Below, piece by piece: positions 28,729 to 37,566 of a DNA stretch of 64,000 nucleotides. Both the position numbers and the translations under genes were made by a program. Source of the stretch: Trichococcus ilyis (GTDB lineage: Bacteria > Bacillota > Bacilli > Lactobacillales > Aerococcaceae); the NCBI RefSeq assembly GCF_900109135.1, contig NZ_FNYT01000001.1, forward strand, positions 124,001-188,000, read 5' to 3'. The notes under the pieces were generated by a model. It was not told where the DNA came from, made no database searches, and was given only the letters and a program-made list of their open reading frames with translations. How positions within the stretch are numbered: position 1 is the stretch's first letter; each line of letters starts with the position of its first letter.

Positions 28729-30720
28729 ATGGTCGAGGATTTCCAGAGTTGGCTTGAGATTTATGAGCTGGAAAAACTTTTCAGCGATAAAAGGGATAAG
28801 GAAACGATCGATAAGGAAATGTTTTTGTTTGTCAGATCGGATGATTTTGACACCTATTTTTCTTTTGACGGTGAATTGGGGGCCTTGTACAAACCAGAAG
28901 GAACACTGTTGCGGGTTTGGACGCCTACTGCAAAGTCAGTGGAGGTTTGGCTATATGCGGACAGCGCCGCCGCTTTTCCGTCCCGAAAAATGACGATGGT
29001 GCAGAAACCGAAGGGGGTTTTCGAAGCCTTCCTGTCCGGTGATCAGCACGGGACCGTCTATGTTTACAAGATTCTCTTCCTGAACAACCGCGAATCCGTG
29101 ACGGTTGATCCCTATGCCCGCGCAACAACCGTGAACGGCATCAAATCGGTCATCACAGACTTGGCGAGAACGAATCCGGAAGGGTGGGCCGAGCGCTTGC
29201 CGGCATTTGGCTTACCTGAAGAAGCGGTCATCTATGAGCTGCATATCCGGGATTTTTCCATCTCCGCAACGAGCGGAATCGTCAACAAAGGAAAATTCCT
29301 TGGCCTGACTGAGAGGGACACAAAAAACGCCAGCGGCAGCAGCACAGGCTTGGATCACTTGATCGACTTAGGCATTACGCATGTCCAGATTTTGCCGATG
29401 TTCGATTACGCTACGGTTGATGAGGCGAACTTGGCGAAACCGCAATACAATTGGGGATACGATCCGTTGAACTATAATGTGCCGGAAGGTTCCTATTCAA
29501 GCGATCCTTTTGATCCATTCAACAGGATCACCGAAATGAAACAAATGATCCAAACGTTGCATGATAACGGCTTGCGGGTCATCATGGACGTGGTCTACAA
29601 CCATGTGTATGACCCGAAAGATCAAGCCTTGGAAAGGACGGTTCCTGGTTATTTTTACCGCTACAATGCGGATGGTTCGCTGTCGAACGGCACCGGGGTA
29701 GGGAATGATACGGCATCCGAAAGGCATATGATGCGCAAATACATCATCGACAGCGTGAAGTATTGGGCCAAGGAATATCACCTTGACGGATTCCGGTTCG
29801 ACCTGATGGGGATTCATGATTCCGTTACGATGAACGCAGTCCGTGAAGCGTTGGACAAAATCGATCCATCCATCATCATCATTGGAGAAGGATGGGAAAT
29901 GAGCACACCGCTTTCGGAGGACTTGAAAGCTTCCCAGAAAAATGCGCAAGCAATGCCAAGAATAGCCCATTTCAATGACTCAATCAGGGTCGCATTGAAA
30001 GGCAGTGATTTTGGCGATGAGACCGACAAGGGATTCATCAGTGGGAAAAATTATCAGGAAGATCTGCTGCTCCGCAATATCAAAGGAGCCATGCATCTCT
30101 CCAGCCACAGCACTTATATCGACCCGGAACAAGTCATCCAGTACGTGGAAGCCCATGACAACTTGACACTCTATGACAAGTTGCTGCGATCCAATCCGAG
30201 AGACAGCGAGGAAGTGCGCATAAAACGTCATACGCTTGCGACAAGTGTTCTGCTTTTGTCGCAAGGTGTCCCGTTCATCCATGGCGGACAAGAGTTTTTA
30301 AGGACGAAAGAAGGCGTGGCCAACAGTTACAAGTCCCCTGATGAAATCAACCAATTCGAATGGGAGCGGGTGACAACCTTCCAAAAATCAATAGCCTACA
30401 TAAAAGGTCTGATCGCTTTACGCAAGAGCGAGTACCTGTTCCGTTTGCATACGCACGAAGAGATTGATGCCTTTTTCACAACGCTCAGCGAAAATTTCAA
30501 CATTGTGGCCTTTTCCTTGCGGAATGAAGACAAGCAATACATCGTCATTTTCAATGGCAACCGGAACGATACGACCTTCCGCATGGAGAAAGGGGAATAC
30601 GCCGTAATTGTTGCGGATAACCAGGTCTTTCTCGAAAGAAAGTCGGAGCCGACGCTCATGGAAGAAATTCTTGTCAAAGCCCATACGGCTACAGTACTGT
30701 ACAGCGAAAGGATGCGATAA
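28729..30720 (+). CDS. pulA: Type I pullulanase
   Basis: The 663-residue glycoside hydrolase (GH13, pullulanase subfamily) cleaves alpha-1,6 branches of pullulan, glycogen or limit dextrins. It has an N-terminal CBM48-like domain. The four GH13 regions are DVVYNHV, FRFDLMGIHD (nucleophile D358), IIGEGWEM (acid E387) and VEAHDN. The subfamily motif YNWGYDP is also present. There is no signal peptide, so it acts inside the cell. The start at 28729 follows GGGAGGTGG; upstream GTG codons have no such signal. No glycogen genes flank it. Confidence 0.92.
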   Translation: MVEDFQSWLEIYELEKLFSDKRDKETIDKEMFLFVRSDDFDTYFSFDGELGALYKPEGTLLRVWTPTAKSVEVWLYADSAAAFPSRKMTMVQKPKGVFEAFLSGDQHGTVYVYKILFLNNRESVTVDPYARATTVNGIKSVITDLARTNPEGWAERLPAFGLPEEAVIYELHIRDFSISATSGIVNKGKFLGLTERDTKNASGSSTGLDHLIDLGITHVQILPMFDYATVDEANLAKPQYNWGYDPLNYNVPEGSYSSDPFDPFNRITEMKQMIQTLHDNGLRVIMDVVYNHVYDPKDQALERTVPGYFYRYNADGSLSNGTGVGNDTASERHMMRKYIIDSVKYWAKEYHLDGFRFDLMGIHDSVTMNAVREALDKIDPSIIIIGEGWEMSTPLSEDLKASQKNAQAMPRIAHFNDSIRVALKGSDFGDETDKGFISGKNYQEDLLLRNIKGAMHLSSHSTYIDPEQVIQYVEAHDNLTLYDKLLRSNPRDSEEVRIKRHTLATSVLLLSQGVPFIHGGQEFLRTKEGVANSYKSPDEINQFEWERVTTFQKSIAYIKGLIALRKSEYLFRLHTHEEIDAFFTTLSENFNIVAFSLRNEDKQYIVIFNGNRNDTTFRMEKGEYAVIVADNQVFLERKSEPTLMEEILVKAHTATVLYSERMR

Positions 30721-30934
30721 AAAACGCACATTGACAGAAATGCATCAACATTTATACAATTAATCAAAGTTTCTTAATAAACAAATGTTCATCTTTGTTA
30801 AATGCCTGTTTGACAACGTTTGACGTCGCTTTCGCCGATTTTTTATGCTTCTGACATGGCGTGTCAGATACTCAATATACCTAAAGAGTCGGTATGTTGT
30901 GGCAATAAACGCCAATATATGAATTTATTCATCT
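30721..30934. other. Intergenic region before oppA
   Basis: This AT-rich stretch has no credible gene. A 7-bp hairpin (TCTGACA-TGGCG-TGTCAGA, 30850-30868) is the only local structure I see. The regulatory signals for oppA follow after 30934. Confidence 0.4.
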
Positions 30935-30958
30935 AATTTTAACCAATTTATTAAAATC
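30935..30958. promoter_or_regulatory. Overlapping CodY-like boxes upstream of oppA
   Basis: AATTTTAACCAATTT (30935-30949) matches 11 of 15 positions of the CodY consensus AATTTTCWGAAAATT. A second box starting at 30944 matches 10 of 15 and overlaps the first by six bases, an arrangement known for CodY sites. Both end just before the -35. Confidence 0.4.
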
Positions 30959-30964
30959 GCAAAC

Positions 30965-30993
30965 TTGATTTTAATTTCAGTCAGAACTATAAT
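30965..30993 (+). promoter_or_regulatory. Promoter for oppA
   Basis: TTGATT (30965-30970), a 17-base spacer and TATAAT (30988-30993). The start point near 31000 is followed by a tandem CTATAGAAAC repeat. Confidence 0.75.
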
Positions 30994-31043
30994 AAAGCTT
31001 ACTATAGAAACTATAGAAACAGAGGGAATGGGGGAAAAGAAAT

Positions 31044-32720
31044 ATGGGCAACAAGAAACTTTCATCTTTAGTGTTATTATCTTTAAGCTCCGCACTTGTA
31101 TTAGCTGCTTGTGGTGGAGAAGGAAGCACAGCCGATTCATCAGAGTCTGCAGGTGCGGCCGGCAGCGATCAGGTGCTTAATCTGATTGAAAGCGCTGAAA
31201 TCCCTACAATGGATTCTGTGCAAGCTACAGATACAGTGGCGTTTACAGCTCTAAGCAACGTAAACGAAGGTCTGTATCGCCAAGGCTTGGATGGAACGGT
31301 TGAATTGGGTATCGCAGCAGAAGATCCGACAGTCAGCGAAGATGGTCTGGTCTACACTTTCACGATCCGCGATGAAGCGAACTGGTCGAACGGTGAGCCT
31401 GTGACAGCAGAAGACTTTGTCTATTCATGGCGCAAATTGGTGGACCCTGCATCAGCTGCTTCTTATTCTTACATGATGGACGGTGTTGTCGCTAACGCAA
31501 CTGAAATCATTGCTGGCGAAGTTGCACCTGAAGAACTGGGCATCAAAGCGATCGACGATAAAACGTTGGAAATCACACTGGCTTCTCCAGTGCCATACTT
31601 CAAAGATCTTTTGACATTGGCTATGTTCTTCCCTCAAAATCAAGCATTTGTTGAAGAACAAGGCGACAAATACGCATTAAGCAGTGATGCTTTATTGTAC
31701 AATGGACCATTTGTACTAGCTAACTGGGACGCAGCAAGCTTGTCTTGGACGTATGAACCGAATCCGGAATATTGGGATAAAGACGCAGTCAAATTGGATG
31801 CGATCAATGTAGAAGTCATCAAAGAGACTTCCACTGCATTGAATCTTTATGATACTGGCGCAATCGACCGTATGATCTTGACAGGTGAATATGTAGCGCA
31901 AAGAACCGGCGATGCTGAAATGCACACAATGCCGACTTCTTCCGTGTTCTACTTGAAGTTCAACCAACAAAGAGAAGGCACGCCTTTGCAAAATGCTAAT
32001 ATCCGTAAAGCTTTAGCGATGGCTTTCGATAAACAAGCGTACGCTGATGTTGTGTTGCAAAACGGTTCCGTTCCAGCAAACGGATTGGTTCCTGAAAAAC
32101 TTGCTTTGGATCCTTCAACAGGTGAAGATTACCGCAAGCAAAACGGCGATCTTTTGACCTTCAATGCTGAAGAAGCTAAAACCTACTGGGAAAAAGGCTT
32201 GGCTGAATTGGGTGTTGAGTCCATCACATTGGAATTGTTGAGTGATGACACAGAAAACGCAAAACGTTCATCTGAGTTCCTGCAAAGCCAATTGCAGACC
32301 AACTTGCCTGGTTTGACTGTAACATTGCGCAATGTACCTTTCAAAGTCCGTCTTGAAGCTGACACTGCCGGCGAATACGACATCGAATTGGCTGGATGGG
32401 GAGCTGACTATGCTGACCCGATCAACTTCCTGGAATTGTTCCAGACCGAAAACGGCAACAACAAATCCGGTTACTCGAACGCTGAATACGATGCTTTGAT
32501 CGATGAAGCGCGCACAAACGTAACTGACCTTGATGCAAGATGGGCTAGCTTGCTCGCTGCTGAAAAGATCTTGATGGAAGATGCGGGTATCGCGCCTCTT
32601 TACCAACGTTCTTATGCAGTTCTGCAAAAACCGTATGTCACAGATTTGGGCGAGCACTTAGTCGGTGCTGACTACTCATACAAATGGGCCTCAAATTCTG
32701 GTGCACAGAACGTGGATTAA
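31044..32720 (+). CDS. oppA: Oligopeptide ABC transporter substrate-binding lipoprotein (first copy)
   Basis: The 558-residue lipoprotein has a signal peptide ending in lipobox LAAC (C23). An SBP_bac_5 peptide-binding domain follows, with YTFTIRDEANWSNGEPVTAEDFVYSWR, the family's most typical segment. It is anchored outside the membrane and delivers peptides to OppBCDF, encoded from 33311 on. It ends with its own strong terminator and is separated from oppB by a divergent small gene. Candidate CodY boxes and a strong promoter lie upstream. Confidence 0.92.
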   Translation: MGNKKLSSLVLLSLSSALVLAACGGEGSTADSSESAGAAGSDQVLNLIESAEIPTMDSVQATDTVAFTALSNVNEGLYRQGLDGTVELGIAAEDPTVSEDGLVYTFTIRDEANWSNGEPVTAEDFVYSWRKLVDPASAASYSYMMDGVVANATEIIAGEVAPEELGIKAIDDKTLEITLASPVPYFKDLLTLAMFFPQNQAFVEEQGDKYALSSDALLYNGPFVLANWDAASLSWTYEPNPEYWDKDAVKLDAINVEVIKETSTALNLYDTGAIDRMILTGEYVAQRTGDAEMHTMPTSSVFYLKFNQQREGTPLQNANIRKALAMAFDKQAYADVVLQNGSVPANGLVPEKLALDPSTGEDYRKQNGDLLTFNAEEAKTYWEKGLAELGVESITLELLSDDTENAKRSSEFLQSQLQTNLPGLTVTLRNVPFKVRLEADTAGEYDIELAGWGADYADPINFLELFQTENGNNKSGYSNAEYDALIDEARTNVTDLDARWASLLAAEKILMEDAGIAPLYQRSYAVLQKPYVTDLGEHLVGADYSYKWASNSGAQNVD

Positions 32721-32735
32721 TTAAGGCAATAAAAA

Positions 32736-32767
32736 ATCCATCTGGCATACATGAATGCCAGATGGAT
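32736..32767. terminator. Bidirectional terminator between oppA and the DUF3899-like gene
   Basis: A 13-bp perfect stem, ATCCATCTGGCAT with ATGCCAGATGGAT around ACATGA, is preceded by A-runs and followed by T-runs. It serves both convergent genes. Confidence 0.85.
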
Positions 32768-32778
32768 GTTTTATTTTT

Positions 32779-33141
32779 TTATAGGATGTAATCCCAGAGG
32801 CAGAAGATGCTTATCAGCAACAAAATCAATCCGATTGTGAGGACATTCCGATAACTTTTTCCGATCGATGCCGAAAGGGCATGCGGATTCAATGGCTCTT
32901 CCTCGTCCAAAGTTTTTTTTTCCCTTCGCAACGTTTTGCGGAGGCTGAAGTGAAAAAAATCGAACGATCCGGAAGCCAGTATGAGGCCGGACAGTCCGAT
33001 AATCAGGAATACGCCGGCGATCATAAAGAGGATGTTTGAAGTTTCAATCCAGCTTAGGGTTTCATATTTGATCATTTGGAATGCTGCTGCACTCAATAAA
33101 ATGGAAAAAGAAATGATTGTGTTTTTTTTTGTGAAGTTCAT
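32779..33141 (-). CDS. Small membrane protein, DUF3899-like
   Basis: The 120-residue protein has three predicted membrane segments: about 8-25, 33-56 and 99-118. A charged cytoplasmic loop lies between them (RKTLRREKKTLDEEEPLNPHAL). It resembles DUF3899 proteins, which I recall beside oligopeptide transporter genes in Lactobacillales. The family assignment is from memory and tentative, and no function is known. It is convergent with oppA and divergent from oppB. Confidence 0.6.
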   Translation of the reverse strand: MNFTKKNTIISFSILLSAAAFQMIKYETLSWIETSNILFMIAGVFLIIGLSGLILASGSFDFFHFSLRKTLRREKKTLDEEEPLNPHALSASIGKSYRNVLTIGLILLLISIFCLWDYIL

Positions 33142-33254
33142 TTATTTTGGCTCCCTTTTGGTTTCTCAATTTTAAATGTACAAAAAAAAGAAAGAAAACT
33201 CAATTAGAATATGATTTGATTTTGTGTTCATTTTCTTTTTTGTATATTTAAATA

Positions 33255-33263
33255 TGATATACT
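33255..33263 (+). promoter_or_regulatory. Extended -10 promoter for oppBCDF
   Basis: TGATATACT fits an extended -10 and lies 48 bp before oppB. The -35 region is a T-rich run without a clear hexamer. Confidence 0.45.
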
Positions 33264-33310
33264 ATCAGGTGCTATTTACAAAATAACTAAATAATGGAGG
33301 ATGACAAACG

Positions 33311-34255
33311 ATGAAAAGTTATGCAAAATACATCGGCAAGCGTATTTTATATATGGCAATTACCTTGTTTTTGATTGCATCGATAACTTTTTTTCTGATG
33401 AAAGCTTTGCCGGGTACACCATATAGTAACCAAGACAAGTTATCTGAGGAACAAATTTTTATCATGAATGAGAAGTATGGACTGAACAAACCGATTTTGG
33501 TCCAGTACGGAGTTTACATTTTCGGATTATTGCGCGGAGACATGGGAGTATCCTTCCAGTTCAACAACACGCCTGTTACGGACCTGTTGAGCAGCAGAAT
33601 CGGACCCTCCATGCAATTGGGGCTTCAAGCCGTCATTGTCGGGACTATCCTCGGCATTGTGCTGGGTGTGATCGCCGCGATGAGACAGGGAACCTGGGTC
33701 GATACAACCGCCACCTTGACGGCCATCATCGGCCGTTCAATCCCTAACTTTGTGTTTGCGGTGATTCTGCAGTTGGTATTCGGGGTTTGGCTGAAAGTAT
33801 TGCCTATCGCCTTATGGAACGAAGGATTCCGTTCTTCGATCCTGCCAACAATCGCTTTGAGCATATCGCCGTTGGCCGATTCGGCCCGATTCATGCGGAC
33901 CGAAATGGTTGACGTTTTGGGAAGTGATTATGTAGAACTTGCGAGAGCGAAAGGCCTCAGCCGTTGGGAAGTGGCATTCAAACACGGTATCCGTAACGCA
34001 TTGATTCCTTTGGTGACCATCATCGGCCCGATGACAGTCGGTTTGATGACCGGTTCGATGGTTGTCGAAAATATTTTTGCCATCCCTGGTATCGGCGAAC
34101 AATTCGTAAAATCGATCCTGACTAATGACTATCCGACAATCATGGGTGTCACAATGATGTATTCCACAATGTTGGTAGTCGTCATTTTGTTGGTGGATAT
34201 CTTGTACGGCATCATTGACCCTCGCATCCGAGTCGCTACAGAAGGAGGGGAATAA
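33311..34255 (+). CDS. oppB: Oligopeptide ABC transporter permease OppB
   Basis: The 314-residue permease has six membrane segments and a typical start (YIGKRILYMAITLFLIASITFFLM). The EAA-type cytoplasmic loop reads VELARAKGLSRWEVAFKHGIRNA, which contacts the ATPases. GG GAGG lies before the ATG (ATGGAGGATG). It is the first gene of oppBCDF and ends three bases before oppC. Confidence 0.94.
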   Translation: MKSYAKYIGKRILYMAITLFLIASITFFLMKALPGTPYSNQDKLSEEQIFIMNEKYGLNKPILVQYGVYIFGLLRGDMGVSFQFNNTPVTDLLSSRIGPSMQLGLQAVIVGTILGIVLGVIAAMRQGTWVDTTATLTAIIGRSIPNFVFAVILQLVFGVWLKVLPIALWNEGFRSSILPTIALSISPLADSARFMRTEMVDVLGSDYVELARAKGLSRWEVAFKHGIRNALIPLVTIIGPMTVGLMTGSMVVENIFAIPGIGEQFVKSILTNDYPTIMGVTMMYSTMLVVVILLVDILYGIIDPRIRVATEGGE

Positions 34256-34257
34256 GA

Positions 34258-35304
34258 ATGAGCGAAAATGAATTGCGCAACACAACCGCTATGCCGACAA
34301 TCACAAAAGATCTTTTTGAATCAGCAGCCAAATCAAGTATGCAGGACAAAGAAAAAATCTCAGCGCCTTCCTTGAGCTTCATGGCGGATTCTTGGCGTCG
34401 CCTGAAGAAAAATAAAGTGGCGATGATCAGTTTGATCATCCTGATCATCATCAGCCTGTCCAGTCTGTTGGCTCCTGTCATCGCACCGCATGATCCGAAT
34501 GCACAGACCGTCCAGTATGCGAATTTGCCTCCGAAGATCCCTGGAGTCGACATCAATGGTTTGAACGGTACTGTGAAGCAAAACGGAGTCGTCATCGACA
34601 AGTACGAAACATCCAAAGTTCCTGAGGACGTTTACTACTATCTTGGTACCGACAGCCTCGGACGCGATCTGTTGTCGCGGATCCTGTACGGCACGCGCGT
34701 ATCGCTGTTCATTGCTTTTATGGCAGCTTTGTTCAATCTGACGCTCGGCGTCGTTTATGGTCTGACATCCGGCTGGTTGGGCGGAAGAGTCGACAACATC
34801 ATGCAGCGGATCCTGGAAATCCTTTCCGGTGTGCCTAACTTGGTGGTCGTTATCTTGATGCTGCTTGTATTGAAGCCCGGCATCAGTTCCATCATCATCG
34901 CTTTGGCTTTGACGGAATGGCTTTCGATGGCGCGTGTCGTCCGTGCGCAAACACTAAAACTAAAAAATCAGGAATACATCCTGGCGGCCCGCACATTGGG
35001 TCAATCACCGATGAAAATCGCGTTCAGACACATACTGCCTAACTTGGCAGGGGTGATCATCATCCAAGTCATGTTCTCGATCCCATCGGCTATCTTCTTC
35101 GAAGCCTTCTTGAGCTTCATCGGAATCGGGATTCCTGCTCCGAATGCATCGCTTGGTACGTTGATCAACGATGGCTACAAGACATTCCGTTTCTTGCCGC
35201 ACTTGATGTGGTATCCAGCCGGCATCATGAGCGTCATCATGATCTGCTTCAACTTATTGGCTGATGGACTCCGTGACGCGTTCGATCCAAAAATGAGAGA
35301 TTAG
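34258..35304 (+). CDS. oppC: Oligopeptide ABC transporter permease OppC
   Basis: The 348-residue permease has a cytoplasmic N-terminal tail of about 50 residues, a first membrane helix, a periplasm-facing loop with LGTDSLGRDLLSRILYGTR, and five further helices. The EAA loop is ILAARTLGQSPMKIAFRHILPN. It pairs with OppB to form the channel. The GAGGGGAA ribosome binding site overlaps the end of oppB, so translation is probably coupled. Confidence 0.94.
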   Translation: MSENELRNTTAMPTITKDLFESAAKSSMQDKEKISAPSLSFMADSWRRLKKNKVAMISLIILIIISLSSLLAPVIAPHDPNAQTVQYANLPPKIPGVDINGLNGTVKQNGVVIDKYETSKVPEDVYYYLGTDSLGRDLLSRILYGTRVSLFIAFMAALFNLTLGVVYGLTSGWLGGRVDNIMQRILEILSGVPNLVVVILMLLVLKPGISSIIIALALTEWLSMARVVRAQTLKLKNQEYILAARTLGQSPMKIAFRHILPNLAGVIIIQVMFSIPSAIFFEAFLSFIGIGIPAPNASLGTLINDGYKTFRFLPHLMWYPAGIMSVIMICFNLLADGLRDAFDPKMRD

Positions 35305-35315
35305 GAGGTAACCAG

Positions 35316-36461
35316 ATGGAAAATATATTGGAAGTAAAAGACCTACAAATTACTTTTGATACCTATGCAGGTAAAGTAAAAGCTATCCGTGGCGTCAGTT
35401 TTGACCTGAAGCCAGGCGAAACATTAGCCATCGTTGGTGAATCCGGCTCTGGTAAATCAGTGACAAGCCGCAGCATCATGCGTCTATTGGCTAACAATGC
35501 CAACATTGAACATGGCGAGATCCTGTTCAAAGGCGAAGATTTGGTCCACAAAACCGAAAAAGAAATGCAGAAAATCCGTGGTTCGGAAATCGCAATGATT
35601 TTCCAGGATCCGATGACATCTTTGAACCCGACCCAAAAAATCGGCAAGCAAATTGCTGAACCGATCATCAAGCACCAAAATATCAGCAAGGAGGAAGCCT
35701 ACAAAAAAGCTGAAGAACTGTTGCAGCTTGTAGGCATCCCGAACCCTGCCAAAAGAATGAAACAATACCCGCATCAATTTTCGGGCGGCCAGCGCCAACG
35801 TATCGTCATCGCGATCGCCTTGGGCTGCAACCCGGATATCCTGATCGCGGATGAACCGACGACAGCCTTGGATGTTACCATCCAAGCCCAAATTTTGGAA
35901 TTGATGAAAGATCTGCAGCAGAAGATCAAGACATCGATCATTTTCATCACCCACGACCTTGGCGTCGTGGCGAACGTAGCCGATCGCGTAGCCGTCATGT
36001 ATGCCGGAAAGATCGTCGAAGTCGGGACTGTCGATGAAATTTTCTACAATCCGCAACATCCGTATACATGGGGTCTGTTGAGCTCTATGCCTACATTGGA
36101 TACGCAAGGAACGCTTTATGCGATTCCGGGAACACCTCCGGATTTGTTGGATCCTCCAGTAGGGGATGCTTTTGCTCCGCGTAGCGAATATGCGATGAAA
36201 ATCGACACCTTGTACGATCCGCCATTCTTCAAAGTCTCCGAGACGCATCAGGCTGCCACCTGGTTGTTGCATCCGGATGCGCCATCCGTGCACCCTCCAG
36301 AAGGCATCATCACTCGCCGGGCGACATTCTCAAGGATGAATCTGGCCCCTTCCGATGAACTGAAAGTGATGGATACAGCAGACAAGGAACCGGCTGTATT
36401 GCCACACGGCAGCGGTCCGGACATCGATTCGAAAGTAACTGAGAAAGGAGGACTGATGTAA
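35316..36461 (+). CDS. oppD: Oligopeptide ABC transporter ATPase OppD
   Basis: The 381-residue ATPase shows Walker [10 protein letters not shown]-loop [11 protein letters not shown], signature FSGGQRQR, Walker B ILIADEPT and H-loop ITHDLG. The C-terminal oligopeptide-transporter domain (PHPYTWGLL, then PPDLLDPP) is followed by a tail of about 60 residues. It is therefore somewhat longer than most OppD proteins. It powers peptide import with OppF. Its stop overlaps the oppF start by one base. Confidence 0.94.
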   Translation: MENILEVKDLQITFDTYAGKVKAIRGVSFDLKPGETLAIVGESGSGKSVTSRSIMRLLANNANIEHGEILFKGEDLVHKTEKEMQKIRGSEIAMIFQDPMTSLNPTQKIGKQIAEPIIKHQNISKEEAYKKAEELLQLVGIPNPAKRMKQYPHQFSGGQRQRIVIAIALGCNPDILIADEPTTALDVTIQAQILELMKDLQQKIKTSIIFITHDLGVVANVADRVAVMYAGKIVEVGTVDEIFYNPQHPYTWGLLSSMPTLDTQGTLYAIPGTPPDLLDPPVGDAFAPRSEYAMKIDTLYDPPFFKVSETHQAATWLLHPDAPSVHPPEGIITRRATFSRMNLAPSDELKVMDTADKEPAVLPHGSGPDIDSKVTEKGGLM

Positions 36462-37405
36462 TGCATGACACAACAGGGAAGAAAAAGATTCTTGAAGTAA
36501 AAAACCTGAAGCAGTATTTCAATGTCGGGACAAAAAATGAAGTCCGCGCTATTGATGATGTTTCCTTTGACATATACGAAGGCGAAACACTTGGTTTGGT
36601 AGGGGAATCCGGTTGCGGCAAAACGACAACTGGTCGTGCGATCATCCGGTTGTACAATCCGACTTCCGGCGAAATTTACTTTGACGGCACCGAAATTCAC
36701 TCGCTGCATGACCGAAAAGAGCAATTGGCGTTCCGCAAGGATATGCAGATGATTTTCCAGGATCCGTATGCATCCTTGAATCCCCGCATGAAGGTCCGCG
36801 ATATCATTGCGGAAGGATTGAAGATCCATGGTCTTGCGACTAGCGAGAAGGAAATCGACGAACGGGTTGCGGAATTGCTGGATCTGGTCGGACTGAACAA
36901 AGACCATTCTTCGCGTTATCCGCATGAGTTCTCCGGCGGCCAAAGACAGCGTATCGGAATCGCCAGAGCCTTAGCCGTGAATCCGAAACTCATCATCGCC
37001 GATGAACCGATTTCCGCTTTGGACGTTTCCATCCAGGCGCAAGTGGTCAATCTGCTGATGGAATTGCAAAAGAAACAAAAATTGACATTCTTGTTCATTG
37101 CCCATGACTTGTCGATGGTCAAGTACATCAGCAACCGCATCGGCGTTATGTACTTCGGTAAACTGGTAGAATTGGCGCCTGCGGACGACGTTTACAACAA
37201 ACCTTTGCATCCTTACACGGAAAGCTTGTTATCCGCCATTCCGTTGCCGGATCCGGTTTATGAACGCAATCGCACACGCTTCACTTACGTTCCCCGTGAA
37301 GAGAACGGCGAACCAGAAGCGCTGAGAGAAATCGTGCCCGGCCACTTTGTGTACTGCCGTGAATCTGATGTTCCGGCACTGAAAGAAAAGTACGAAAAAT
37401 ATTGA
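36461..37405 (+). CDS. oppF: Oligopeptide ABC transporter ATPase OppF
   Basis: The 314-residue second ATPase shows Walker [20 protein letters not shown], signature FSGGQRQR, Walker B IIADEPIS and AHDLS. The C-terminal [17 protein letters not shown] segment is typical of OppF. It forms a heterodimer with OppD. AAAGGAG in the oppD end precedes its ATG. A terminator follows eight bases after the stop. Confidence 0.94.
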   Translation: MHDTTGKKKILEVKNLKQYFNVGTKNEVRAIDDVSFDIYEGETLGLVGESGCGKTTTGRAIIRLYNPTSGEIYFDGTEIHSLHDRKEQLAFRKDMQMIFQDPYASLNPRMKVRDIIAEGLKIHGLATSEKEIDERVAELLDLVGLNKDHSSRYPHEFSGGQRQRIGIARALAVNPKLIIADEPISALDVSIQAQVVNLLMELQKKQKLTFLFIAHDLSMVKYISNRIGVMYFGKLVELAPADDVYNKPLHPYTESLLSAIPLPDPVYERNRTRFTYVPREENGEPEALREIVPGHFVYCRESDVPALKEKYEKY

Positions 37406-37412
37406 TACTGAA

Positions 37413-37440
37413 AGTCCAGAACTTGTTCTGGGCTTTTTTT
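37413..37440 (+). terminator. Terminator after oppF
   Basis: A 10-bp stem (AGTCCAGAAC with GTTCTGGGCT, one G-U) with a 2-nt tip is followed by seven T. Confidence 0.8.
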
Positions 37441-37566
37441 GCCATTAAAAATTAATCAAATGAAGAAATGATGAATTTTATATGATTTATATTCCGGATT
37501 TTTATAGAATATTTTCATTTTTTGTAGTATAATATTAAAATACGAAAAGAAAAAGGGGATAATTGC

